DNA of 64,000 bases, taken from Prorocentrum cordatum (lineage: Eukaryota; Sar; Dinophyceae; Prorocentrales; Prorocentraceae). Of the stretch, positions 42,183-52,835 are shown one piece after another. The notes under the pieces were generated by a model. That model saw only the letters and a list, made by a program, of their open reading frames with translations, did no database searches and had not been told where the DNA came from. A program made the translations under genes and the position numbers. Within the stretch, counting starts at the first letter, position 1; the number at the start of each line of letters is the position of its first letter. The stretch is from NCBI GenBank assembly GCA_963575745.1, contig CAUYUJ010004703.1:259956-323955 (forward strand). Direction: 5' to 3'.

Positions 42183-42385
42183 AGGAGGCACCTACTGGGA
42201 GGCTTTCGCCGAAGGATTAAGAAGGATTGAGCCCCATTGGGGGGCTGTTACGCCGGAGTGGGCCTCGGATTCAGCCGGATTAGGCGGGATTGAGCGGGAT
42301 TGAGCCGGATCGAGCGGGATAGAGCCGGACTTCGGACCAGGGCAGAATCAGATCTTCACCTCCCGAGAGTGGAATCCGAAAGTAC
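42183..42385 (+). repeat. Dispersed repeat R2, copy 3
   Basis: GGCACCTACTGGGAGGCTTT, GCCCCATTGGGGGGCTGTTA, then 10-bp units ATTGAGCGGG/ATTCAGCCGG. Confidence 0.8.
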
Positions 42386-42566
42386 CGATACCGCTACTCC
42401 CTGGACCTCTTCGGGGGTGCGTTCTGACCAGACTCTCGAGGCGAATCCAGCCAGCCGCGGCGACGAGGGCCCCCCCCCCAGAAGGCCCCCCAAAAGCGAA
42501 CACGAGGCAAGGGCAACAGTATCCATAAGAAGTTTCCTCCTCTGACTCCTGGAGTCGGAGGTCGGA

Positions 42567-42717
42567 GCAGACTTAAGTTGGGCCTATCCTCCTACAGGGG
42601 GATTTTGGACGAAAAAGTTACAAAAATAGTCAAACAATACCCCCAACATTGTCAAACAATGCTGAACAAATCGTCCCCAGACTACTTTTTGACTATTTTT
42701 GAATATTCCTCCTTCGC
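42567..42717. mobile_element. MITE family M2, copy fused to R3
   Basis: Left end TTAAGTTGGGCCTATCCTCC then TACAGGGGGATTTTGG. The right side reads GAATATTCCTCCT and then switches abruptly to the R3 repeat instead of finishing with TGTAGAGGGAC. Confidence 0.75.
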
Positions 42718-42840
42718 CGATGAAACGTCGATGCATCGGCGGTGCATCGGCGACGTCGGCGCGGATAAAATCGGGCTCCACATCGAGCCGCCTCGCCGAA
42801 GCATCGGCGATGCGGCGCGATCCTCCGACCCAATCTGAGC
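42715..42840. repeat. Dispersed repeat R3, copy 2
   Basis: CGTCGATGCATCGGCGGTGC, GGGCTCCACATCGAGC and GCGATCCTCCGACCC, as at 22745. Confidence 0.75.
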
Positions 42841-43117
42841 ATTGTTTAGCTGACCCTACCCCACTGGCGTGGCCTGGGCACCACTGGCAGATTTACCCCC
42901 CTGGATGCAGATACAGGCTGATCCCTTAGAATTTCGAGGGGCATATCCGCAAATGGGATGTTGGAATGATGGGGATCGGGATACCATGGCACGGTGGGGA
43001 TGGGGATAAATTCAACGATACCCTGTCTGGCAGCTCTCGCTTCTAGAGCGCGTCCAGGACGTCGGTAAATCCTGGAACTCCTGGAAACCACACCTCCTCC
43101 TTCAGTGCGTCCTGAAA

Positions 43118-43359
43118 CTAGCAAGTGGCCGGGCAGAGCAACGCGTGCGTCTCTCGGCAACCGCAAGCAACTGGGCAGATGGCCGATATTGGCCGGAAAC
43201 CGTACACGCTGGTCTCCTCGCACATGTTCCCGTACTGCCACGGATCGAGATCCAACGGATCGTAGGCTACCATGGCCGCGACAGCTCCAGCGCAACCGAT
43301 GCCGTGCATGGTGTTGAACATCTTCTCTGTCACAGCTGCCACGAGCTCTGGCGGCCAGC
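43118..43359 (-). CDS. Membrane protein gene: last exon (Cys-rich)
   Basis: GWPPELVAAVTEKMFNTMHG, IGCAGAVAAMVAYDPLDLD, GNMCEETSVYGFRPIS and ICPVACGCRETHALLCPATC then stop. The CPxxCGC pattern repeats that of the previous exon (FCPETCGC), suggesting an internal duplication of a disulphide-rich module, probably extracytoplasmic. Confidence 0.75.
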
Positions 43360-43528
43360 CTTGAAGGGGCCCTGGGACACACAAATAAATAGACACAGAT
43401 AACAGGATTCTCCATTTGTCCACATATTTTCGGGGTTTGCGTCTTCCCTCCCGCTTGCCATATGTTCCCATGCTTTCTGGGGGATCGACGATTAATTGTG
43501 TCTGTGTGTTTTTTTTGCCTCCTGAAGC
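43360..43528 (-). mobile_element. Introner-like GC-AG intron
   Basis: On the coding strand the intron runs from GC (after ACTAACAG) to AAG (before GCTGGCC), 169 nt, and its removal joins MRLT-G-WPPEL in frame. It begins AGGAGGCAAAAAAAACACAC near the donor and ends GGGCCCCTTCAAG. Inverted words lie at both ends (CACACAGACACA and TGTGTCTATTTATTTGTGTG). Most of it is repeated at 58591-58745, so the intron is a copy of a mobile sequence. Confidence 0.75.
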
Positions 43529-44308
43529 CTGTTAGTCGCATATCCGACGCGTAGGTTTGCAGCATGTCGGCCCCCTGGTACCGACCCGTCCCATTGTAGA
43601 CCCGCGGCTGCTCCGGGGTCCAGTCCGAACAGGTGAGCTCGCGAAGCTTCTGCATCCACCGCTCCCCGCTGGTGCAGGAGCGGGGGCAGCCGTGCTCAGG
43701 GGTGAAGAGAAGGACGGCGCTGGCAGGGTGGTCGCAGCCGCAGGTCTCGGGGCAGAACTGCCTGGCACGGGTGCCGAGGGTGCTCTCCTCGCCGCACACG
43801 GGCTGCACGTCCGCGCAAGAACGGAAGGGCCCCTCTCGCTCCCTGGGATCGTCCCCGAAATCGTTCTCGCTTCCCTGAATTCTCGCGAACTCGATGGAAT
43901 CGGGTACGTCCGCGAGGGCCGCCCAGATCTCGGAGCCCGGGTAGTCCAGGTCAATGCATAGCACATCCAACTCGATGGTAGAATCTTCCACGTCCTGCGT
44001 AACCCTGCCCTCCACCGTGAACCGGCTGCCTTAGAAGCCGTCCGCCGTCTGCCGGCTATGCTTGAAACGTTCGGACACGGTCGTCATCGCATCGTTGTCA
44101 TTTTCAATCAGACCCCGGAACGCGCGGTACTCGTTCTGGGCGTTCAGGAACTCCGTGTCCGATACCGCCTCGTGGTAATTGGCCCCGGGACTGAAGGCGG
44201 CCACCAAACTGGTGCTGGTGACGCCGGCGACGAAGTCCAAATTCCCGCCGCAGAGCTCGTGCCGTGCAGCCTCGAGCATGGTAGACTGATCGCGCAGGAT
44301 GAACCAAA
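43529..44308 (-). CDS. Membrane protein gene: penultimate exon
   Basis: VWFILRDQSTMLEAARHELC, GGNLDFVAGV, then AMTTVSERFKHSRQTADGF and an in-frame TAA (44031-44033). In the same frame it continues GSRFTVEGRVTQDVEDSTIE, LDVLCIDLDYPGSEIW, SCADVQPVC, GTRARQFCPETCGC and EHGCPRSC. The single stop is either a nonsense mutation or an error, since protein-like sequence runs straight through it. Confidence 0.75.
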
Positions 44309-45938
44309 CATGATGGACCCACGAACCCGGAAAGGGATATAGACATGTGGAGCATGGACACGTTTTCATGATACCCAACTGGGCAACACCTCACGAAACA
44401 TCCCACGAGACACCTCACGAAACAGCCCACGAGACACCTCACGAAACATTCCACGAGACACCTCACGAAACATTTCACGAGACACCCCGCGAAACATTCC
44501 ACGAGACACCCCACGAAACATTCCACGACGACAGGCAACCACTCAACCAAGGCGGTGTGGTCGTGCTGGGGAGTGGTCGTGCTGGGGTGTGGTCGTGCTG
44601 GGGGGTGGTCGTGCTGGGGGGTGGTCGTGCTGGGGGGGTGGTCGTGCTGGGGGGTGGTCGTGCTGGGGCGTGGTCGTGCTGGGGCGTGGTCGTGCTGGGG
44701 CGTGGTCGTGCTGGGGCGTGGTCGTGCTGGGGCGTGGTCGTGCTGGGGCGTGGTCGTGCTGGGGTGTGGTCGTGCTGTGGTAAGGTCGTGCTGGGGTGCG
44801 GTCGTGCTGGGGTGTGGTCTTGCTGGGGTGGGGTCGTGCTGGGGTGTGATCGTGCTGGGGTGGGGTCGTGCTGGGGTGTGGTCGTGCTGGGGTGTGGTCG
44901 TGCTAGGGTGGGGTCGTGCTGGGGTGGGGTCGTGCTGGGGAGTGGTCGTGCTGGGGTGTGGTCGTGCTGGGGTGTGGTCATGCTGGGGCGTGGTCGTGCT
45001 GGGGTGGGGTCGTGCTGGGGTGGGGTCGTGCTGGGGTGGGTTCGTGCTGGGGTGCTCCGCACCCTGTGATTTATCGATCGGGTCGTGCTGGGGTGTGGTC
45101 GTGCTGGGGTGTGGTCGTGCTGGGGTGTGGTCGTGCTGGGGTGTGGTCGTGCTGGGGTGTGGTCGTGCTGGGGAGTGGTCGTGCTGGGGGGTGGTCGTGC
45201 TGGGGGGTGGTCGTGCTCGGGGGTGGTCGTGCTGGGGGGGTGGTCGTGCTGGGGGGTGGTCGTGCTGGGGCGTGGTCGTGCTGGGGCGTGGTCGTGCTGG
45301 GGCGTGGTCGTGCTGGGGTGTGGTCGTGCTGTGGTGAGGTCGTGCTGGGGTGTGGTCGTGCTGGGGTGTGGTCTTGCTGGGGTAGGGTCGTGCTGGGGTC
45401 GGGTCGTGCTGGGGTGTGGTCGTGCTGGGGTATGGTCGTGCTGGGGTGGGGTCGTGCTGGGGTGGGGTCGTGCTGGGGTCTGGTCGTGCTGGGGTGTGGT
45501 CGTGCTGGGGTATGGTCGTGCTAGGGTGGGGTCGTGCATTTCGCTCGAGACATCCTGCCAAAATTCCAGGAAATCGTACAAAAACAAAGGAATTAGTCGA
45601 GACATCATCGAAATTCCTTCGCGCGGGGCGCTTTTCCGCGTCGCGGTCGGCTCTGCAAAACAAGCGTTTCGCTCGAGACATCCTCGGCAAACTCTGCGGA
45701 GCAAGCGTTTCGCTCGAGACATCCTCAACGCACGAAAAAGTGGCCCGCACCCTGTGATTTATCGATCGGGATTTCAAAAACAAGCGTTTCGCTCGAGACA
45801 TCCTCAAATTTTAATTCGCCGGCCTCCTTCGACCTCGATATTTATCAGGGAAAAAATTCGCCGGCCTCCTTCAAGTTGGCACCGGGGGACAGGTTTACCC
45901 ACTAAAAGAGAACCCTGGGCTCATGCCCTTTCCGGGAA
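44309..45938 (+). mobile_element. Composite block D, inserted in the membrane protein gene
   Basis: Start CATGATGGACCCACGAACCC, end GCCCTTTCCGGGAA, flanked by AAA on both sides (AAA|CATGAT and GGGAA|AAA). Modules: leader 44309-44395; CGAAACATTCCACGAGACAC 24-bp units 44396-44530; about 60 units of GGTCGTGCTGGGGTGT (44555-45537) with an inserted GCACCCTGTGATTTATCGAT piece at 45058; AAGCGTTTCGCTCGAGACAT units 45537-45810; pre-terminal TATTTATCAGGG module; terminus. Removing it with one AAA leaves the host frame intact (SCL-WFIL). Confidence 0.9.
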
Positions 45939-47675
45939 AAAGGCAGGACATCGAGACGCCCATGACAGCGAGCGCGAGGACAGGCCTGCCGTCCAACCCG
46001 CGCCACGCGCGGCTGCGGGGCTTCGCAAGGGGGGCCATGGACAAGATCAGCAGCCGGACGGAGCGGGGAGACAAGGCATCGAACGTGAGCTCGTCCAGGG
46101 AGAGAACGACCTCCAGTGCCAGGGCGTTCAGCAGCAGGTCGCCGAGCGAGAGCGTGGCCGCTAGGTAGAGCGTGCCGCACACGGCCAGGGAATAGCACAC
46201 CATGGACCGCACGACAAAATCACGGCGCAGAACACGGCTCTGCGCGGGAGTGACACCGCCACCAGTGCGTATCCGCCCGACGTGCTGTATATCTCCGTTG
46301 GGCGGGACGGGAGACAGAAAAGCGCCTGCCACAGGCCGACAATGGAGTATGTCCCTTTCAGGACTGCACACCGCCAGAGGACAACCGAGACGAGACACAT
46401 CAACTCGCCGACGCTCATTACATTTTTGTGATAAGCGAGCGGGAACCAATATGCGAGCCGGGGCGTGTCGTGATACTGCTTCTCTCTTCAAGAGGACTGT
46501 ACTGGCTAATCGCCGCGAGCCCAGCGATTGGTCCAGAAGATAGTGGGGCATCCCTGAAGCTGCACAACACCTTCCTTGCCAGAGATCGGTGAGTGAGGGA
46601 ATCTACAAACTTCACGTTGTGCGCTATTGTCGTCCGCCAATCTTTGAAATCCTGAACCGTGTCTGAATTTCAGAATGCAGTGCAGACTGAGTCAGGTTGT
46701 CGTTGACAATCAGGCAAAACAGCGCCTGCATCCCGATATTGACCAGGAGCATGAGCGCCGTGAACGCAAATGCGCATGCGCCCACCTGCGGGCACCCGAT
46801 GAACACCGCGGCGTCCCATATGCTCCCAACGAAGGCGACCTCCTCCTCCCCGTCGCACACCTCGACTTCCTCGCCACCGGCCTCCTGGCACTCCGCCCCG
46901 CCGGGCCAGCGCGCTGCCACGACGGCCCGGTCCCCGCCGCCACCCCGTCGCCCTCGACGGTGACGACCTCGTGGTAGGCTCGCGGGCTGAACTCCCTGGG
47001 AGGTCCGCCCGGCTTGAGGGCCGGGCTCTCCCGTGCACCGGGCGGGCACACGACGGGAGCAGGACGTGTCGGAGCTCCGCGCTGCGAGGCGGGGTCCAGC
47101 TGCTGCCAGAGCTCCGGGCGGAGGGCCCCCAGGGCGGCGTCCAGCCGCCCTGGGGTAGCGACGGGCGCCTCGCCGTCGGCGGTCCTGCTGGCGGGGGGCG
47201 GAGGAGGAGGAGGAGCAGGAGCAGGAGGAGGAGAAGGAGGAGGAGGATCCTGGAGCGCGGCCATGACGTGCTGCAGGTCTGCGCGTCTCTGAGCGCGCTC
47301 GCGCTCCAGCAGCTGAGCAAGTGCCTGCAGGGCGCCCTGCACGGCGACTCTCTCCTCCGCCATGGTCCGCTCCAGCTGCGTCCCCAGCTGCTGACACTTC
47401 TGGAACACTTCTCGGCGCTGCTGCTCGGACATCCTGCGGTGTTCCTGCACCACGAGCTCCGTGCTCTTGCGGTGGTCGTCGAACATGTCCTGGAACGTCC
47501 GACGCATCTCGTCCACCTGGGACTGGACAGCCATGCGGTTATCGTTCATCAACCTCTTGGTTAACGCTTGATGATATTCGCATTCCTCCGCCAGCTTACT
47601 GTTCAATTCGATTAAAAGCTCATGGGGTGCCTGGTGAGTCGTCACAGTCCTTGGCGAGAGCTGCGAGGATGTCAT
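45939..47675 (-). CDS. Membrane protein gene: 5' part
   Basis: It holds the coiled-coil start (ELNSKLAEECEYHQALTKRL and onward), a Pro-rich linker coded by a GGA tract (47195-47250), and three membrane segments. Two pieces that only read through after one-base shifts are joined here: SALHSEIQ to TVQDFKDWRTTIAHNVKFVD near 46660, and RRAVFCAVIL to VVRSMVCYSLAVC near 46210. A further shift near 46950 precedes GSIWDAAVFIGCPQVGACAF. The Leu-rich DLLLNALALEVVLSLDEL block is the best-conserved-looking part. Confidence 0.7.
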
Positions 47676-47790
47676 CCTCCAGGGGGTTCAATGCTACTCG
47701 CAGTTGGAGAGCACCAGGCCAAACTGCTCGATTGCCCACCCCACAATATGAGACAAGACGTCTGATGCCAACCTGGTTTTAGCCAACCAG

Positions 47791-47812
47791 CTTGAGCCCA
47801 AATGGCGACGGA
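47791..47812 (-). other. Spliced-leader relic upstream of the membrane protein gene
   Basis: The minus strand reads TCCGTCGCCATTTGGGCTCA then AG. It matches the dinoflagellate spliced leader at 20 of 22 positions (differences at 6 and 14) and lies 116 bases before the ATG at 47675. It is followed by CTGG, not a splice donor. It suggests the gene arose by reverse transcription of a trans-spliced mRNA. Confidence 0.75.
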
Positions 47813-48039
47813 AACCTTGGGACTGTCACGTACCATCCAGGCCGCCTAATTAACTTCGTGCATCGCGCCCTGCGATGCGCGATCAATGGTGGGATGGCGG
47901 GGATCGAGATGGGGATGGGTTGGCGGCGCGCACAAGGGGGCAGGGGAGGGGGGAAGGCTTCTTGGAGAGAACGCGTTTCACGGGCGCTTGCCTTGGGGAC
48001 ATTCGGCAGCGCGTTTCACACCGGGGGGTGACCCCCCCC

Positions 48040-48330
48040 CAACACTCGGCGCCGTCGATCAAAACCAGGGGGTTTCCCCTCCCCCCCAAACCCCCCCCCT
48101 CGGCGCTGGCGCCGGCGCTGGCGGCCGCCAGCAGCGCCCACGGCGGGGACGCAGCGACGATGACCAGAGGCAGCCCAGGAGGGGGGGGGAAAGGGGGGAG
48201 TTCAAACCCCCCCCCCTTCCCCCCCCCCAAGCGGGGGGAAAGGTTCAAACCCCCCCCTCGGCGCCGGCGCCGGCGCCAGCCAGCAGCGCCGGCGCTGGCG
48301 CCGTCGACGGCGGGGCCGCAGCGACGATTA
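48040..48330 (+). repeat. Homopolymer G/C tracts and duplicated GGCGCCGGCGCC palindromes
   Basis: C8-C10 and G8-G10 runs with TTCAAACCCCCCC repeated, and two copies of a CTCGGCGC(T/C)GGCGCCGGCG palindromic stretch (48098 and 48258). Confidence 0.75.
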
Positions 48331-48395
48331 CCGTCACTACCACCACCACCACCACCGCCTCAACCCAGCACCACCACCACCACCAACAGCACCAC

Positions 48396-50736
48396 ACATC
48401 GACCCACGAACCCGGAAAGGAATATAGAAATGTAAGACTTGGCAACGTTTCAAAGACACTTGATTGGGCGACGAGCAAATGCAATGCTTAATGTATCGAT
48501 CTTGATGTACCGTGCCGAGGGCTGTGGTGCGCTGCGCCGTGCTGAATTGCGATGTACCACGTGACGATTGTGCTCTATAGCGTTGTGGATCGAGTCCTCC
48601 TTTGCATCCGAGTCCTGACCAAACTGATCTCGATCTTAAGCTCGAGCTGCCTGAGCACATAGTAGCTGCCCAAGAGCTAATTCACGGGGGGGCATGCTAG
48701 GAAAACGCGCCGCCGAAAGTTCCAAGGGACGCGTCAGGCGACGTGCCAAGGGGCGTGCCATGGGGACGCACCGCGGGACGTGCCAAGGGGACGCGCTACG
48801 GAACGTGCCAATGGACGTGCCACGAGACGTGCCAAGGTACGCACCAAGCGAGGTGCCAGGGGACGTGCCACGGGGACGCACCGCGGGACGTGCGAAGGGG
48901 ACGCGCTACGGAGCTTGCCAATGGACGTGCCACGGGACGTGCCAGGGGACGCGCCGCGCGACGTGCCAGAAGGACTCGCCACAGGACCCGCCACGGAACG
49001 TGCCAAAGAACTTGCCACGTTGCAATGCTGAATGTATCGATCTTGATGTACCGTGCCGAAGGCAGTGCTGTGCTGCGCCGTGCTGAACTGCGATGTGCCA
49101 CGTGACGATTGTGCTCTATAGCCTCGTGGATCGAGTCCTCCTTTGCATCCGAGTGCTGACCGAACTGATCTGGATCTTAAGCTCGAGCTGTCTGAGCACA
49201 TAGTAGCTGCCCAGGAGCTAATTCACGGGGGGGCATGCTAAGAAGACGCGCCGCCAAAAGTTCCGAGGGACGCGCCAGGCGACGTGCCAGGGAACGTGCC
49301 ATGGGGATGCACCGCGGGACGTGTGAAGGGGACGCGCTACGGAACGTGCCAATGGACGTGCCACGGGACGTGCCAGGGGACGCGCCGCGACGTGCCAAGG
49401 GGACTCGCCACAGGACGCGCCACGGAACGTGCCAAAGAACGTGCCAAATTGCAATGCTGAGTGAGTGTATCGATCTTGATGTACCGTGCCGAAGGCTGTG
49501 CTGTGCTGCGCCGTGCTGAACTGCGATGTGCCATGCCGCGATTGTGCTCTATAGCCTCGTGGATCGAGTCCTCCTTTGCATCCGAGTCCTAACCGAACTG
49601 ATCTGGATCTTAAGCTCGAGCTGCCTGAGCACATAGTCCACGTAGTAGCTGCCCCAGAGCTAATTGACAAGGAAACATGCCAGGAAGACGCGCCGCGGAA
49701 CGTTCCAAGGGACGCGCCAGGCGACGTGCCAGGGGACGTGCCACGGGGACGCACCGCGGGACGTGCCAAGGGGACGCGCTACAGAACGTGCTGGGGTGAA
49801 GCGTCGTGTTGGTGGCCTGGACACGTAAAAACACAGTGCCAGCTCGGGACAATCATCTTAGAGATCTCCCTGGGTGGCCTGGACACGTAAAAACACGTGG
49901 TTCCAGCTCGGGACAATCATCTTAGAGATCTCCCTGGGTGGCCTGAGCATGAAAAAACACGTGGTTCCAGCTCGGGACAGCCATGTTAGATACCCCCCTG
50001 CGTGACCTGGATACGCTGAATTCGCGCTCCCGCTCGAGACATCCTCGCTACGTCTTCCCTGGAGAGGCTCCAAAGCGCAACCCCCTGTTCAGAGCAAGAA
50101 ACCATCACTTTTCTGTATTGGGACATGTGTTCGGGTAGCGCTTTTCGGCCCCCCGTGCGTTTCCTTCTAATTCGGCGTTGGGCCCGACGCCATGTTAGAT
50201 ACCCCAACTCTGCAAAGCCAGCGTTTCGCTCGAGACATCCTCAACAAATTCTGAAAAAACAAGCGTTTCGCTCGAGACATCCTCAACCCATTCTGAAACA
50301 CAACCGTTTCGCTCAAGACATCCTCAAAAATCACGGAAATCCTAGAAAAACAGACGAATTAGTCAGGACATCCTCAAAATTCCTGCGCGCGGGACGCGGC
50401 ACGCGCGAGAAATCCTCGGAATTCCTACGCGGGGCGCTTTTCCGCGTCGCGGTCGGCTCTGCAAAACCAGCGTTTCGCTCGAGACATCCTCAACAAATTC
50501 TGAAAACAAGCGTTTCGCTCGAGCCATCCACAACTCTGCAAAACCAGCGTTTCGCTCGAGACATCCTCAACCAATTATGAAAAACAAGCGTTTCGCTCGA
50601 GACATCCTCAAAAATAATGCCGCCGGCCCTATTCCCGGACGTAATTTATCGCAGAATAATTCCGCCGGCCCTCTTCCTGTCGATTCCGGAGGTAAACGGC
50701 TAAAAGAGAACCCTGGGCTTCAGCCCTTTCCGGGAA
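48396..50736 (+). mobile_element. Composite block E with higher-order repeat
   Basis: Start near ACATCGACCCACGAACCCGG, end CAGCCCTTTCCGGGAA. Three copies of a ~190-bp CGATCTTGATGTACC...GAGCTAATT module (48490, 49030, 49465) alternate with GGACGTGCC/GGACGCGCC arrays. CCTGGACACGTAAAAACAC units follow (49800-50000), then many AAGCGTTTCGCTCGAGACAT units (50210-50620), then the terminus. It lacks the 16-bp GGTCGTGCTGGGGTGT array. Confidence 0.85.
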
Positions 50737-50999
50737 CAAACGAATTAGTCGAGACATCCTCAAAATTCCTGCGCGCGGGACGCGGCACGCGCGAGACATC
50801 CCTGGAATTCATGCGCGCGGGGCGCTTTTCCGCGTCGCGGTCGGCTCTGCAAAACCAGCGTTTCGCTCGAGACATCCTCAACAAATTCTGAAAACAAGCG
50901 TTTCGCTCGAGACATCCCCAACTCTGCAAAACCAGCGTTTCGCTCGAGACATCCTCAACCAATTATGGAAAACAAGCGTTTCGCTCGAGACATCCTCAA
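50737..50999 (+). repeat. Extra tail of CTCGAGACATCC units
   Basis: Between block E's terminus and block F's start: GAATTAGTCGAGACATCCTC and further AAGCGTTTCGCTCGAGACAT units, a duplication of the E tail. Confidence 0.8.
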
Positions 51000-52135
51000 C
51001 ATGATGGACCCACGAACCCGGAAAGGGATAAAGACATGTGCAGCATGGTCACGTTTTCACGATACCCAACTGGGCGACATCTCACGAAACATCCCACGAG
51101 ACACCCCGCGAAACATCCCACGAGACACCTCACGAAACATTCCACGAGACACCTCACGAAACATTCCACGAGACACCCCGTGAAACATTCCACGAGACAC
51201 CCCACGAAACATTCCACCGACAGGTGCGGTGTGGTCGTGCTGGGGAGTGGTCGTGCTGGGGTGTGGTCGTGCTGGGGGGTGGTCGTGCTGGGGGGTGGTC
51301 GTGCTGGGGGGGTGGTCGTGCTGGGGGGTGGTCGTGCTGGGGCGTGGTCGTGCTGGGGCGTGGTCGTGCTGGGGCGTGGTCGTGCTGGGGTGTGGTCGTG
51401 CTGTGGTGAGGTCGTGCTGGGGTGTGGTCGTGCTGGGGTGTGGTCTTGCTGGGGTAGGGTCGTGCTGGGGTCGGGTCGTGCTGGGGTGTGGTCGTGCTGG
51501 GGTATGGTCGTGCTGGGGTGGGGTCGTGCTGGGGTGGGGTCGTGCTGGGGTCTGGTCGTGCTGGGGTGTGGTCGTGCTGGGGTATGGTCGTGCTAGGGTG
51601 GGGTCGTGCATTTCGCTCGAGACATCCTGCCAAAATTCCAGGAAATCGTACAAAAACAAACGAATTAGTCGAGACATCATCGAAATTCCTTTGCGCGGGG
51701 CGCTTTTCCTCGTCGCGGTCGGCTCTGCAAAACAAGCTTTTCGCTCGAGACATCCTCGGCAAACTCTGCGGAGCAAGCGTTTCGCTCGAGACATCCTCAA
51801 CACACGAAAAAGTGGCCCGCACCCTGTGATTTATCGATCGGGATTTCAAAAACAAGCGTTTCGCTCGAGACATCCTCAAATTTTAATTCGCCGGCCTCCT
51901 TCGACCTCGATATTTATCAGGGAAAAAATTCGCCGGCCTCCTTCAAGTTGGCACCGGGGGACAGGTTTACCCACTAAAAGAGAACCCTGGGCTCATGCCC
52001 TTTCCGGGAAAAATAATGCCGCCGGCCCTCTTCCCGCACGTAATTTATCGTAGAATAATTCCTCTGGCCCTCTTCCCGTCGATTCCGGGGGCAAACAGCT
52101 AAAGGAGAACCCTGGGACGGCGCCATTTCCAGGAA
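51000..52135 (+). mobile_element. Composite block F (with a second, partial terminus)
   Basis: Start CATGATGGACCCACGAACCC at 51000; termini GCCCTTTCCGGGAA at 52010 and a diverged CGCCATTTCCAGGAA at 52135. The 16-bp array is about 24 units (51225-51607). From about 51310 onward its order of unit variants matches the distal end of block D nearly base for base. Confidence 0.85.
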
Positions 52136-52139
52136 CAAC

Positions 52140-52240
52140 AAACAAATCCAAACATACCCAAACATACGCAAACAATCTTCCCCAGACTATGTTTTTATTA
52201 TACTTGGATTCCTCCTGTAGAGGGACACCCCCGCCTTACA
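52140..52240. mobile_element. MITE family M2, right half
   Basis: CCCCAGACTATGTTTTTATT to CCTCCTGTAGAGGGACACCC then CCGCC. The left half is not seen; block F precedes it. Confidence 0.7.
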
Positions 52241-52642
52241 CTTTATCAGAGCCCGTTCAGGGCCGCTGTCCTGCAACTCCCGATCCTTCTACGTCTGCCA
52301 CCTCCCGTGGCCGCCCGCCCGAAACGGGGATCTCTGGAGACTTCCGGCGACCTCTGGGAATTTCTGGGGACCACCTCGCCCGCCCCCCCCCCCATACTGT
52401 CGTACTGCAGAGCCAAGCACTTGTGCTGAATCCAGGCCACAGGCGCGCGACGAGCTGAGCCAATGCAAGCGCGGCCTTCGCGGAAGATGCCTCGTCCCCG
52501 TCGACAGCAGCGCCCCCCGCTTCTCCGACATCCTGCCGGAAGCACTGGTACCATACATCCATACATGTCGGACGGGCGCGTGGTGAATTTGCACAGCCAG
52601 CACTACAAACATGCAGCATGCTCCTTTGCTGATGTTCTGCAT

Positions 52643-52643
52643 T

Positions 52644-52706
<63 letters not shown>

Positions 52707-52708
52707 AT
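52643..52708 (+). repeat. (CTTT)n(CT)n microsatellite
   Basis: TTTCTTTCTTTC units followed by CTCTCTCT. Confidence 0.95.
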
Positions 52709-52835
52709 GTCTATCATTATCTCCCGATCTCCCCCCGAAAATGCCGTACTATGGAGTGGCCTCCTCCTTCGATGTGTGTACATGTAAGCCACCAACAATC
52801 TCTCAACACGCTCCACAACGGCGCCTCTGAGTAAA

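Larger units (their letters stand above)
43118..47675 (-). pseudogene. Multi-pass membrane protein gene, coiled-coil N-terminus and Cys-rich C-terminus (interrupted)
   Basis: The only cellular-type gene I can recognise; it resembles a large dinoflagellate family of unknown function (family assignment from memory). Start ATG at 47675. Residues 1-130 are a Gln/Glu/Arg coiled coil, followed by a Pro tract. Membrane segments: CAFAFTALMLLVNIGMQALF; MSVGELMCLVSVVLWRC; MVCYSLAVCGTLYLAATLSL leading to DLLLNALALEVVLSLDELTF; and LALAVMGVSMSCLF/VWFIL. Frameshifts lie near 46950, 46660 and 46210. Composite block D (44309-45938) splits the last segment in phase. An in-frame TAA at 44031 follows ADGF. A GC-AG intron is at 43360-43528. 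The C-terminus is Cys-rich: SCADVQPVC.. FCPETCGC, then CEETSVYGFRPISAICPVAC and a TAG at 43118. An SL relic lies upstream. Confidence 0.7.

Noticed and set aside
7700-44033. UAA reassigned to an amino acid, suggested by in-frame TAA at 7700 and 44031
   Set aside because: Only two cases, both in sequences with other damage; nonsense mutation or sequencing error is simpler.
44555-45537. Long Gly/Val/Trp/Cys-rich or His/Pro/Thr-rich proteins in the 16-bp arrays
   Set aside because: All frames of the GGTCGTGCTGGGGTGT repeat are open because it lacks stop codons; no evidence of translation.
50210-50620. CRISPR-like array of ~29-bp CTCGAG-containing repeats
   Set aside because: The spacing is irregular, the spacers are short and repeated between blocks, and the context is eukaryotic; these are minisatellite units of the composite blocks.
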